From: Corythucha ciliata
Taxonomy: Eukaryota > Arthropoda > Insecta > Hemiptera > Tingidae
Direction: 5' to 3'
Length of the DNA: 64,000 nucleotides
NCBI GenBank assembly: GCA_038030265.1
Contig: CM075941.1
Coordinates: 59,063,952 to 59,127,951, forward strand
Below the pieces are notes generated by a model. It was given only the letters and a program-made list of their open reading frames with translations. It made no database searches and was not told the DNA's origin. How positions within the stretch are numbered: position 1 is the first letter of the stretch; each line of letters begins with the position of its first letter. A program made the position numbers and the translations under genes. Positions 10,931 to 22,413 of the stretch are shown piece after piece.

Positions 10931-11731
10931 CTACTGTTTATTTCCCCAGCATGCCAGAGTGATCGCTTCTAGCTGACCTTTCAGAACGTTTTCAATGCAT
11001 GTTCTAGGCTCTTCTGATATTGTTTTCACTTCATCCAACGATCTTATTAGAGCGGTGACATTAATTTTGTCGGCGAAGGCCATAACTATCGCTAAATTGA
11101 ATACATCCCATTGACTTCCAACAGACAGCATCAAAAGGACTTGACGAGCTTCCTCCGACGAAGGGACCTGCTTTCTGGTGCCTCTCATCTCATCTGAATT
11201 GAGTAGAATGTGCCCGAGTATGGCGAATATGATGCACTCGTCTCGGGTTAGAATTTCAACCTTGTAACGAAGCCATTGACGTTCTTCGTCCGAGTATTGC
11301 CAATTGGAAAAAACTCCTGAAAACCGTCGGAAAAGCATTTCCCGCTCGGTCTCCCCCAAGTCCTTTGCATCTTCAACTAAAAGATTCTTATAATGACCAT
11401 TCAACAGGCTCGACGTTGACGGCGTTCTACCGAATTTTCTCGCCGCCCGGTGACCACCACCACCACCACCACCGCCCGTTGACTCGTCGTTGACAACCGG
11501 TGTCGGCTCGTCATCATTGTCGTACTGAATGTCCGGAAGAACGATGACACGCTCGCTGTCTGAATCGTCAACGTCGTCGTCGACGGGGTCCTGCTTTTCA
11601 CGGGCCTCTTCCCAAATTCTGGTCAAAGGGAGTGATTCATCCGAGGGCTCGCCTTGAAATAAATGCGACAAATTTTTTGTGTTTTCCTTTTCTGTACTGT
11701 CAGACGATGGTGTTTTCGATGGCCTTTTCAT
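10931..11731 (-). CDS. Unrecognised single-exon 266-residue protein
   Basis: Starts at a true ATG (11729-11731) and runs without interruption to TAG at 10931-10933. Residues 1-100 look disordered and acidic: Ser/Thr-rich start, then VDDDVDDSDSE and other Asp clusters, then a run of eight glycines encoded by a CCACC-type trinucleotide repeat. Residues from about 110 to 266 are compact and predicted helical by eye, with hydrophobic, Trp-containing segments (FSNWQYSDEERQWLRYKVEI; CIIFAILGHILL; WDVFNLAIVMAFAD). There is no signal peptide or membrane segment. There is no intron, the flanks are AT-rich, and an AATAAA lies just downstream. A disordered acidic N-terminus plus a helical C-domain in one exon could be a retrocopy, a captured viral gene or a lineage-specific gene. 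I do not recognise the family. Confidence 0.6.
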   Translation of the reverse strand: MKRPSKTPSSDSTEKENTKNLSHLFQGEPSDESLPLTRIWEEAREKQDPVDDDVDDSDSERVIVLPDIQYDNDDEPTPVVNDESTGGGGGGGGHRAARKFGRTPSTSSLLNGHYKNLLVEDAKDLGETEREMLFRRFSGVFSNWQYSDEERQWLRYKVEILTRDECIIFAILGHILLNSDEMRGTRKQVPSSEEARQVLLMLSVGSQWDVFNLAIVMAFADKINVTALIRSLDEVKTISEEPRTCIENVLKGQLEAITLACWGNKQ

Positions 11732-11739
11732 TGTTTTTT

Positions 11740-12719
11740 TGTTAACAAAATTAAAAATAAAACAAAAAAAAATCTTAACGGAAATAATCTCAACAGTTTA
11801 GTTTAAACTTTTTCATGATAGTATGCGACATCAAAACACATGGCCTATGGCTGCGGTCAAAACTGAAAATGGCGTTGTTATTGATCGAATGTAGCAACTT
11901 GTAGGACATTTTCAGTGAGTTCCGAGTTTGGTGCGCAGAACAGTCCACCCACCTCACCATAGGAAGTGCTAGGTATTGTCGGTTAGGAATACTTAACATG
12001 AGTTTAAACTGCCAACCCCCGGACTCTTAGTCAGTTTCTCGAGCTGTATAGCCTCTGAAACATCTTTCCAAGTATTTTTAACGTAATTACAGGATTTCTT
12101 GTGACAGACTATCCGAATTTCAGTGGTTTCTGGTTCACTGAATTATGAGTCAATCGGCGACGGGCACCTTTTGCTTGGTATCAAAGTTTTTTCGAAGGTG
12201 ATTGATAGATTTTAGGTTGCTACGCATGAGGTTTGATGGGTCGCGGCGCGGCGGGAGTGGGATTTCGACAAAACTGTTAGTATTTTAAGTCCACAACGAA
12301 GTTGCCTAATGGCATAATTTATCAACGCGATTGCTAGTTTCGGGTCCTAATTTCAACTACATTGCCAGCAAGTATTGGCCCCGCAAAGATTACGCGGCCG
12401 TCCCTGGTGGCGTCTGAAAGAACATTCCTGGAGTAGACACACTGGTTGCTATTGCTACAGCATTGTTTACAGTTTTGCCTTCTAGTCGATGTATTTAAAG
12501 CGGCTTGAAGTTACGCAGAAATTCGCTCATAGTTTTTTCTCGCCGTGTCCTGAGGGGAGCGCCCAGCAAAATGAAGGAGGGGGGAAGGCGGACGAAAAAA
12601 AAAAAAAAACAACTAAGAAGCGTAATTCTAAACAAATTAGTTTAAAAAGAGCGTTGGGATTGGTAGATCTACAGAAGCCAGGGCGCACAAAGAGCTAATA
12701 CACAGTAGATACTTGTGCT
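11740..12719. other. Stretch without a supported gene
   Basis: The upstream flank of the 266-codon ORF (11740-11790) is strongly AT-rich with T/A runs and could serve as a promoter region. The rest has no ORF with recognisable content. The minus frame at 11790-11999 is short and unconvincing. From about 12590 there is an A-run, and the minisatellite begins near 12720. Confidence 0.35.
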
Positions 12720-13102
12720 TAGCTAACAAGTAATTCGATGGAAATAATTTGCGATTTTCCTAAATTTTTGCTGCAAATCAGCGATTTTTCACCTTTTCAG
12801 CAGTGAGTCTAGCACTTTTTTTTCACTTTCAGCTGCAAAGAAGCGTTTTTATTAATTGCAGCCGCGTTAATTATAGTGATGTTTCTCAATATTGACCACA
12901 AATTAGCAGCGTATGAACTATTATCATTTTTTTTCACTTTTATCCGTGGATCAGCGCCTTTTCCTAGTTTAAGGCCCGAAATTGCCTTCAAAGGCCATTA
13001 ATTTATGTTTTCCTACATTTCACCCGCAAATCAGTGTTCTACTAAATTTTAACCATGAATTAGCGTATTTCTAAGGCGTGCTTTAGGCGATTTTTTTCAT
13101 TT

Positions 13103-13985
13103 TACTTCCATGTTCCCTACGGGAATGGAAGTGTGGTGTTCGTGAAAAAAATCGAGTCCGAGCTGACATCACATTCATAATGTACAACCTCAAAAAAGTT
13201 GAAAAAAGTGGTTTTTGGCATGCCGTCGGTCTGACGGTCTGTCGGTCTGTCGCTTTTTTTTCGATAAATTGCATGAAAATGAAAACCTGGCTATTTCTTA
13301 ATATGAGAAGCACAAACCTGACCTTTGTTTTGAGAAAAAATCATTTATCGGACATGTTCTCCCCGTACCGAAATGTCGTTTTTGGATATAACTTCAGAAC
13401 AAGTCATTCCAGAATTTTTTGATATTTTTTTCGGATTCCTCGTGAAATTTCCTTGCGAATTGACCACAATATTGCCGAAAAAATGCAACTTTTTTTTTTG
13501 CCAAAAACGTCGTTTTTAGTGCAAAAGGACCAGTAGCAAAAAATGACGGTCGAAATTGCAAAAAAGGGCTTCGAGAGCCCCTTTGTATCTTAATTGCAAA
13601 TATTTGTACCCAAAAAAAAACTGAGATTAAGAGAAAATTGTGGGAGGAGATCGATTTGGCGTGACTACGTCAAAAATTATTTGCCACAGATTTACATAGT
13701 AATCTAAATCTAGTTGTTTCTTAGCATGGCAAACGCGAATATGACCTTTGTTTTGAAGGTAAATCATTTCCCAGGCATGTTCTCCCCGTAGCGGAATAAT
13801 ATTTTCGGTATTAACTTCGAAACAATTGTTCTTGGAATTTTGTAACTATTTTGTTAAGATTTCTCGTTCTTTTATCCGAAGGAAGAGCTCTTCTGCCTTT
13901 CTCCCCCTCTTCGTCACCATCTTTTTACTTCCATTTTTGTTTTATGCTTACATTGATGTACGCGAAAAACGGGAACATGGAAGTA
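13103..13985. mobile_element. Candidate 0.9-kb element with 15-bp terminal inverted repeats
   Basis: TACTTCCATGTTCCC at 13103-13117 is exactly reverse-complemented at 13971-13985. Inside, an imperfect direct repeat of about 150 bp occurs twice (13295-13445 and 13718-13870; shared strings include TGACCTTTGTTTTGA and CATGTTCTCCCCGTA). There is also a short GTCGGTCTG-type tandem run (13223-13253). This content differs from the minisatellite around it. There is no transposase ORF and no clear target duplication. Confidence 0.5.
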
Positions 13986-15208
13986 TCGTGTGGTCCTCCA
14001 CACAAACCTTTGTGCATTCTTTCCTCAAATTCGCGTTTCTTAACTAATTTTTCTCTCTTATTCATCGAATTATCGTTTGTCTCATTGCATTGCGAAGTTA
14101 CTATAGTCGAAGAAACTAGTCGCTAAATGGAATACATTTTTTTTTAAATACACATTTTCCCAATTTCTGCTGTGAATTAGCACTTTTTTAAAATATTAAC
14201 AACCACTTTTATAGACATTTTTCTGAATTTCAGCCGCGAATCAGCATTTTGCTCAATTGTACAAGCGATTGTAGCCATTCTTTCTACTTAAAAAGCCCTA
14301 ATTTTTAGGGTGCGAATCGTCAGTTTTTAGCCGCGTCTCCACCGGCTGCTAGCCCCCCCCCCCCAATAGTTCTCGCCTAGGGGCCCCGAGAGGGCTAGAA
14401 ACGGCCCTGCGAACCTCAACTCCAAAAGGCTGGAAAAAGGGCGTTAAAGAGTTCAAAATGCCGCTAGAATTAGCCACCAATTAATATAATATAATAATTA
14501 AGATAATCACCAATTAATTATCTTTCTTCTGAGACCACGATGAAAGAAATCGGTTGAGTTTGAGAGCGTGGTTCTGGGTTGGATTCACAGGATTGGATGA
14601 ACAGCGTATTCAGACGAGAAACTGTGGGGGGGGGGGGAACAAGAGTATGCCCTGAACAGTGGCCTACTCCTGGCGGGGCGGGGGATGGAAATCTCTATAG
14701 CAGACCCCTTAATGGGTCCCTAAATATACAAGCAATATACTTTCTACGTAGAGTTTAATTATACGTATTTTTCTCAATTTTAGTCAATAAGTTGCCTCAG
14801 GAAACCGCCAGTTAGTGTTTTCTTTCTCGACCTTAGGTGAAAACGAGCCCTTTTTTCAGTTTTGACCGTAAATTTGCTCATTATTTTCTCAATTTCATCA
14901 CCGGATTAACACGTTCTCTCAAATTTCTCTGCGAATTGTCTAGCGCTTTTTCTAAATTTTAGCCGCGAATTAGCGTTTTTCTTTATTCGAGCATTGAATC
15001 GGCACTTTTTATAAACTTTTAGCCATGAAATGGCGCTTTCTCACAATTCAAGCATCGAAGTTTCCCCACGAATCCGCGAATTAATACTATTTACTAAATT
15101 TAACATCGAATTGATGCATTTTCTCAATTCTATTTGTGATTTAGTGTTTTTATCAACTATCTCAACTAATATTTTACACTAATGTTTACCCACGCAGTGG
15201 CGCTTTAA

Positions 15209-15563
15209 GGCCCCTTCACATGTTCCTGTCCTAACGACCTATCCTGTCAAATTCGTCCTGTCTCCTTGCTAGGACGCTCCTTTACGCACGTTCCGACTGA
15301 AAGCATCATTTCGGGGGTTCTTGTCAAGAATTGGGAGGTGGGAGCAAGAGAGTGCACAATACAAGAAGGGAGACCAAAAAAGAGCCTCCGATTGCTCTAC
15401 GCACGCTCCTATCCTGTTTCCAGCGTGGTGGGGAGTTAGGAGACAGGACGGTCGAGACCTTCTTGCCTTTCTACTTCGGACGTCCTGCCGTTTTTGCTTC
15501 CTAACGTGCTTCACACGTTTCAATCGTTCTTTCCTTGCTAGGGCAGGAACGTGTGTAGAGGCC
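15209..15563. mobile_element. 355-bp MITE with about 30-bp TIRs and TTAA target duplication
   Basis: Left end GGCCCCTTCACATGTTCCTG; the right end, read in reverse complement, is GGCCTCTACACACGTTCCTG, so the termini match with a few mismatches. TTAA flanks both sides (15205-15208 and 15564-15567), the target site of piggyBac-type transposases. The interior is GC-richer than its surroundings and non-coding; the overlapping frames on both strands are artefacts. It is inserted inside the minisatellite block. Confidence 0.75.
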
Positions 15564-17742
15564 TTAACGCTCAAAGTTGCTTCAAAAATCGGCGAATTGG
15601 AGTTTTCTCAACTACACCTGTCAATTAGCACTTTATCTGAACTTGTATAGCCTCAAATCGCAGCGCTTCATCTCAATTTAAACTAGGAATTTGCGTTTTT
15701 CTCAACGTTAGCTACCGAATAGCACTTTTTCTCAATTTCAGGCGTGAATTAACGTTTGCTCTCAATTTCATCCGCGAATCAACGCTTTTAAAAAAATTTT
15801 TTGTGTATGAGCGCTTTTTCTCAAATTTTTAGTCACGAATTAGCGCTTTTTCTCATTTTCAACCGCAAATTGTAGATCATTATTTCAATTTTGGCCACGA
15901 ATTAGCGGTTTTTCTCAAAAGTCCGTGCTGACTACTACACACTATTACTACACTTTCACACCTTATCAACCTAAAGCACTCCATTATTTCATCTATAAGG
16001 TTTTCGAGGGCCCCGAAGTGCGCTCAGAGGCACTTTGTCCCCCTCGCCCAGCCTTTTATCGGTACACTGGAGTCCCTGAAATGCTTTTTCACTACTTATT
16101 TAAACTCAAATTCCGTTTTGGCACTTTGAAAAATCATTTTCGTGGGGTTAGCCTTACCAAAACCCAAATTTTACCGATTTGGATATCGCAGAACCCAATT
16201 TCACGGGCTTCGCTCACCCAAAAAGCCCACCTCTGGGAGACTAAACAGATCATTCCCGAGTCACCTTCCTCTTTTTCGTGGTCTTGTTCACACCGATGGC
16301 TAGAAATTACGGTTTTCACTGTAGCTTTGAACCCACATTTCAGTGACTTGGCGCTTTAAAAAGTCCAATTTTGTGGGTTTGACCCTTTCCCCAAATTTTG
16401 TGGATTTAGATCTCACAATACCCAATTCCACCTGTTTCTCTGACCCAAAAAGCCAATTTTACTACAAAACTGGCGATTTTGACCTAAAACTTTTCTGTTT
16501 CATTAAAAAAAAAATGAATATATTACATCCGAAACGATTATTTCCCTCAAAATTGGATATTTTATTCCAAAACTGACAATGTCACACCGTAAATAAAGTT
16601 TCCTCCATAACGGAAGATTTCAGGCCAAAAAGGACGACTCTGCGCCTTGAAAACCAGCGATTTCACTACAAAACTGACGATTTTATACCAAAACACACGA
16701 TTCCACGACAAAGTTGACTTGTTATTACCCCCTTACTGAAGACGTCACTACAAAACTGGTGATTTTACCCAAAACAAAATTTGACTGTTTAACCTCATAA
16801 ATCAATATTTTACCCCAAAATTCGTTATTTTAACACAAAACTGACGATACTCCAAACCTGAAGTGTTCCCATGAATATTTCTCTAAAATTTTACCCCCAA
16901 ATTGACTGTTTAATCCCAAAGCATACGATTTCATCCCATAAACTTCCCTAAACTGATGATTTTACCCTAAAACTAGCGGTTCCCCCAAAAAAGATTATTT
17001 TACCTCAAAACTGGATATTTTACTTCAAAACTGACAATATCCCAGCAAAACTGGCGTTTTCGATAAACAAATGGTTCCGTGAAACTAATTAATTTCGTCA
17101 GTTTTGCCTCAATCAGAAACTGTTACCCTGAAACTTGAGGTTTTGACTCAAAGCCGGCAATTGTTCTGGTTAAAACTTACGAGTTTTAACCTGAAATTGA
17201 AGTTTTTACCCTAAAACTGTCAACTGAAACTGATTTTTGCACTGCAAAACTGGCGATTTCTTCTTAAAAACCTCTCGAATCTGGCGATTTTAGCTCAAAA
17301 TGGCTATTTTAGCACCCTCAACAACGCTTAAATGGAAATTGTCGACACGACAGTGCGACAGTGCGGTTTTAAGCGTAACAATGGCGATTTTAGCACAGGG
17401 ATTGAGATTTTAGTAGGCTCTAAAATTGTGATTTTGGCCACAAAATTTCTTTTCAGTGAGCTTTTTAATGTTGTCAGATCTGCTAAAACGGTATTTTAGG
17501 GCGCAGAAATCGCAAAATTGGTCTTTGAGTTATGTCACCCTTGCAAAGTTCGTTTTGTGAGCAACAAAAATCCTCGAAATTCATTTTTTTACCTGAGTGA
17601 CGACGAAACAAAATGTGATTATCCAGAAGGATTTATGCTTTCAAATCGTATCTAGGGGTGGGCAGCTGTCCCACTAAATTTGTGCTTTTGAGTCTAGGGG
17701 AGGGCAGCTGCCTACCTCTGCCCTCCTCTGGCTACGCCCATG

Positions 17743-18480
17743 TACGCATACGCTCTTATAGGTAATGAATTTGTTGTGGATCGATCATTTTTAGAGAAGC
17801 GACTTTAAAGTGAACCCATTCTCTTTTGCGATTCGGGGGGAGCGGTGCTCCCCAGACCCTTGGGGGAGCATTCACTCTCCCTGAACTCCACTTCCGCCGC
17901 CACTGCTTACCACAACTCCGAACCACAACAAAGCTCCAAACTTAACTTTAAGTACTTTAAGTGAAATTGTGAGTTTCAGGGCCACTTTATTTCGGGGCCT
18001 CGCAAGAAAGCCGCGAAATGCCTCCAGAATCGTGAATTTTTCTAATTTTCTCAATTTCAGAGCGCTTTTCCTAAATTTGAACAGTGAACCTCCACATTGC
18101 ATTGACGTTTTTCGCCAATTTTAGTCGCGGAAATTCCTCTCCGGAAAGCAAAACCTGACGGATTGCCGCGGAATAGTTACAGTTTGGAGCTAAAAATATT
18201 TCTTTGTGTGTGCAGGCTTTGGACCCGCCATGACGGGCAGCGTCGAAGACTGATGAGGCTCTTACGCCCCCCCCCCCTCGGTTTGACTTAGAAGAAAAAT
18301 TAAGAAAAAGGTTAGTCTTGCTGAAAAAGACTATCTTTTTTCGCCATAATTGGGGGCGGCGGCGTTCCGCATGCTCCGCTTTCGTATACCCATACATTTT
18401 ATCCGCGAGATAACGTTTTTTGTATAGGTAGGCATTTTATCCTCGTTTTTCCCAATTTCATCCGTGAAAAAGCACTTATT
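17743..18480. other. Non-coding junction region between two repeat blocks
   Basis: Outside the hAT-like terminus at 17742, this stretch holds GC-rich pieces (17835-17880) and scattered weak copies of the minisatellite unit in the minus orientation (18040-18130, 18410-18480). A run of C lies near 18270. No gene is supported; the two minus-strand frames here overlap repeats. Confidence 0.4.
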
Positions 18481-18489
18481 TGTGGTCTC

Positions 18490-21380
18490 GCGATACAACT
18501 TCCAGACTAAAATTGAGGAAAAGTGCTAATCCGCGGCTAAAATTGAGAAAAATCGCTCATGCATATCATATGGTGAACCAAAAAAATCCTAATTTGTGAA
18601 AAGCCCTCTGCTGTTTCGCGGCTAATATTGAGGAAATCACTTGAGAAAAACTATAATTTTCAGCTCAAACTGAGAAAAATCGCTCATGCATATCATATGG
18701 TGAACCAAAAAAATCCTAATTTGTGAAAAGCCCTCTGCTGTTTCGCGGCTAATATTGAGGAAATCACTTGAGAAAAACTATAATTTTCAGCTCAAACTGA
18801 GAAAAATCGCTCATGCATATCATATGGTGAACCAAAAAAATCCTAATTTGTGAAAAGCCCTCTGCTGTTTCGCGGCTAATATTGAGGAAATCACTTGAGA
18901 AAAACTATAATTTTCAGCTCAAACTGAGAAAAGTGCTAATCCGCGGCTAAAATTGAGAAACATTCTAATTTGCGTCAAAACTGAATAACTACGCTATTCG
19001 CGGCTTCTGAATGCAACTTTTGAGGCAGAAGTTGAGGAAAAGCGCGAATTCATGGCAATCGGCGAAAAAACTGCTAATGCGCGGGTAAAACTGAGAAAAA
19101 TCGCTCATGCATATCATATGGTGAACCAAAAAAATCCTAATTTGTGAAAAGCCCTCTGCTGTTTCGCGGCTAATATTGAGGAAATCACTTGAGAAAAACT
19201 ATAATTTTCAGCTCAAACTGAGAAAAGTGCTAATTCCCTGCTAAGAAAATTGAAAAAAATCACTGGTAATTAGCGCGGCTAAATTTGAGAAAAACGCTAA
19301 TTTTCAGTTCAAATTGAGGAAAAGTGCTAATCCGCGGCTAAAATTGAGAAACATTCTAATTTGCGTCAAAACTGAATAACTACGCTATTCGCGGCTTCTG
19401 AATGCAACTTTTGAGGCAGAAGTTGAGGAAAAGCGCGAATTCATGGCAATCGGCGAAAAAACTGCTAATGCGCGGGTAAAACTGAGAAAAATCGCTCATG
19501 CATATCATATGGTGAACCAAAAAAATCCTAATTTGTGAAAAGCCCTCTGCTGTTTCGCGGCTAATATTGAGGAAATCACTTGAGAAAAACTATAATTTTC
19601 AGCTCAAACTGAGAAAAATCGCTCATGCATATCATATGGTGAACCAAAAAAATCCTAATTTGTGAAAAGCCCTCTGCTGTTTCGCGGCTAATATTGAGGA
19701 AATCACTTGAGAAAAACTATAATTTTCAGCTCAAACTGAGAAAAATCGCTCATGCATATCATATGGTGAACCAAAAAAATCCTAATTTGTGAAAAGCCCT
19801 CTGCTGTTTCGCGGCTAATATTGAGGAAATCACTTGAGAAAAACTATAATTTTCAGCTCAAACTGAGAAAAATCGCTCATGCATATCATATGGTGAACCA
19901 AAAAAATCCTAATTTGTGAAAAGCCCTCTGCTGTTTCGCGGCTAATATTGAGGAAATCACTTGAGAAAAACTATAATTTTCAGCTCAAACTGAGAAAAGT
20001 GCTAATTCCCTGCTAAGAAAATTGAAAAAAATCACTGGTAATTAGCGCGGCTAAATTTGAGAAAAACGCTAATTTTCAGTTCAAATTGAGGAAAAGTGCT
20101 AATCCGCGGCTAAAATTGAGAAACATTCTAATTTGCGTCAAAACTGAATAACTACGCTATTCGCGGCTTCTGAATGCAACTTTTGAGGCAGAAGTTGAGG
20201 AAAAGCGCGAATTCATGGCAATCGGCGAAAAAACTGCTAATGCGCGGGTAAAACTGAGAAAAATCGCTCATGCATATCATATGGTGAACCAAAAAAATCC
20301 TAATTTGTGAAAAGCCCTCTGCTGTTTCGCGGCTAATATTGAGGAAATCACTTGAGAAAAACTATAATTTTCAGCTCAAACTGAGAAAAATCGCTCATGC
20401 ATATCATATGGTGAACCAAAAAAATCCTAATTTGTGAAAAGCCCTCTGCTGTTTCGCGGCTAATATTGAGGAAATCACTTGAGAAAAACTATAATTTTCA
20501 GCTCAAACTGAGAAAAGTGCTAATTCCCTGCTAAGAAAATTGAAAAAAATCACTGGTAATTAGCGCGGCAATATTTGAGAAAAACACTAATTTTCAGTTC
20601 AAATTGAGGAAAAGTGCTAATTCTCAGCTAAAAAAATGGAAAAAATGACTAATTTGCAGCTTTAAATTGAGGAAAACGCCATTTCTTGACAAATATTGAG
20701 AGAAGTCGGTAATGCACAGGTTGGAAACGCTACGGCAGCTAAAATTTAGAAAAAGCGCCAATTCACTTCTAAAATTCAGGAAAATCACTAATTATCGTAT
20801 AAAGTGAGGTGAAATTTTTAATTCACGCGCATTATTCGCGCGTTCAAAATTCGGAAAAACCGTACATTCATGCACGGTTATAAGTAAAAACAACGCTGAT
20901 TCACGGGCTAGAACTGAGAAGACGCAATAAGCTATACCTAAAAGTAATATAAAATTGCTAATACGGTGCTAAAATGTGAAAAACCCGCTAATTTGCGGGT
21001 ATTATTTAGAAAATAAATAATTAGTCTGGCCAAAATTAAGAGACTTCAAAATTTCATTTTAAGCCTGAATTGATAAAAAGTGCTAATCCGCGGCTAAAAT
21101 TGAGAAACTTTCTTAACTACGCTATTCGCGGCTTCTGAATGCAACTTTTGAGGCAGAAGTTGAGGAAAAGCGCGAATTCATGGCAATCGGCGAAAAAACT
21201 GCTAATGGGCGGGTAAAACTGAGAAAAATCGCTCATGCATATCATATGGTGAACCAAAAAAATCCTAATTTGTGAAAAACCCTCTGCTGTTTCGCGGCTA
21301 ATATTGAGGAAATCACTTGAGAAAAACTATAATTTTCAGCTCAAACTGAGAAAAGTGCTTTTCCCCTGCTAAGAAAATTG
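18490..21380 (+). repeat. Satellite array with a 127-bp monomer and higher-order organisation
   Basis: Eleven copies of a monomer marked by GCTCATGCATATCATATGG start at 18555, 18682, 18809, 19103, 19494, 19621, 19748, 19875, 20266, 20393 and 21231. Tandem copies are exactly 127 bp apart and look almost identical. Between runs of monomers sit two other recurring blocks: one with GCGTCAAAACTGAATAACTA and GGCATTCATGGCAATC-like text, the other with CTAATTCCCTGCTAAG. They give recurring 391-bp spacings. All blocks are built from the 30-36 bp CGGCTAAAATTGAG unit, so the satellite seems to be a local amplification of the minisatellite. Divergence rises towards 20570-21230, the presumably older edge. 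Confidence 0.9.
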
Positions 21381-21392
21381 AAAAAATCGAAT

Positions 21393-21715
21393 TGAACCCC
21401 TCGCCCAAACTTCGCACATAAATTTTGGCTTGATTTCTGCACCAATACTCGATTTCAAAGTCTTATTTTAATCTTCAGGAAGTTGTACATTGACGTTAGA
21501 TCTTGCTTTTCCAAATTTCATCCCTGAAACACCTTAAAACACATTTGAATTCCAAAGTGTCTTGGAGTTATTTTAGGGAAAAAATTTGAAAAAGCAAGAT
21601 CTAACGTCACTGTAGAACTTCCTGAAGATTAAAATAAGACTTTGAAATCGAATATTGGTGCAGAAATGGAGCCAAAATTTATGTGCGAAGTTAAGGCGAG
21701 GGTTGATTGGGAAGG
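21393..21715. mobile_element. About 320-bp near-perfect palindrome (foldback MITE)
   Basis: The left half (about 21400-21553) pairs with the right half (about 21555-21710) along its whole length with roughly one mismatch in ten. For example CAGGAAGTTGTACATTGACG against the complement of CGTCACTGTAGAACTTCCTG. The centre, ACACATTTGAATTCCAAAGT, has almost no loop. A transcript would fold into a long hairpin. No target duplication was identified. Confidence 0.85.
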
Positions 21716-21867
21716 GGTCGAGGAAAACCGGCTGAAATCCCCCCTTAAGAGTGTGCAGGCTGGATGGAATGATAGCTTAAATGTGAAATTACCCCCTCCC
21801 CTCACCCTAACGAGATTTTAATCTGATCCCCCCCTAGGACAAATTCCTACTTACGCCACTGAGTGGG

Positions 21868-22000
21868 CCTATTCTGAGTTGTCGTGAAAAAATTCCGCAA
21901 GTGCGGTCGCTATGACGAGATCATGTTATTTCTTATTTGGCGTCTTTGGTTCCCGCTCGCGGAATTTCCCCTTCCCACCACCAAACGCAGAATAGGCCCC
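21868..22000. mobile_element. Small TIR pair GGGCCTATTCTG (about 135 bp)
   Basis: GGGCCTATTCTGAGTTG at about 21868 and its inverse CAAACGCAGAATAGGCCCC at about 21982-22000 bracket non-coding DNA. GGGCC-type termini are usual for Harbinger elements, and a Harbinger transposase fragment lies 0.4 kb to the right. This could be a deletion derivative or one end of that element. Confidence 0.5.
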
Positions 22001-22413
22001 AGGACTGATGTGAACCGTCGGGGCTAAACGGGGAGCTGCGGCTGTCCGTACCTGACTAAATAGTCGGGCTGATGAGACTGTGAGGACCGAGAGAAGCTTT
22101 GATAACTGATGGGGTTCTTCTATTGGGAGCAGTTTTTGGCTCTAGCAAGTTGCAGCCTTCACAATCATTCAAATTTTACCATGTTCAGATTCAGTGTTAA
22201 CCACACCTATTCTGCAACCACCAGGAAACCCCAAACCTGTCATTTGCGAAAACAACACCATAAAAAATAAAATGATAGACTATAGAAGAAACACGATAAA
22301 GAACTGGGAAATATATTTAAAAAGAAAGTCGACGAATTGGGTTAAACTTTGATATCCACTGCGTCGTATTGCCAGGGGACAGCTAGTCTTGTCAAAAACT
22401 CATGAGCATTTTA

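Larger units (their letters stand above)
12720..17742 (-). repeat. Degenerate 30-36 bp minisatellite block ending in a hAT-like terminus
   Basis: The consensus in this orientation is GCGCTTTTTCTCAATTTT followed by AGCCGCGAATTA, repeated in degenerate head-to-tail form (clearest at 14770-15190 and 15580-15910). From about 16340 to 17400 the unit shifts to a related variant, AAAACTGGCGATTTTACC, of similar length. The block ends at 17742 with CTGGCTACGCCCATG, preceded by the subterminal GGGCAGCTG box (about 17660-17720) seen in the other hAT-like elements. So at least its right part is an element end. The left terminus was not found. Small elements are inserted at 13103-13985 and 15209-15563. 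Open frames here are by-products of the repeats. Confidence 0.7.

Noticed and set aside
12230..12260. Left terminus of the hAT-like block ending at 17742
   Set aside because: TACGCATG at 12218 resembles the expected flank TACGCATA, but no CAGGGGCG-type end follows it.
15269..15650. Overlapping 101- and 109-codon frames on opposite strands
   Set aside because: They lie inside or across the 355-bp MITE and its flanks, have no similarity to a known domain and share the same DNA.
15925..16359. 144-codon plus-strand frame
   Set aside because: It reads through degenerate minisatellite DNA; the repeated phrases in the product follow the DNA repeat.
18490..21380. CRISPR-like array of regular repeats
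   Set aside because: The units are 127 bp, contiguous and without unique spacers, have no cas genes nearby, and the window is eukaryotic. It is a satellite.
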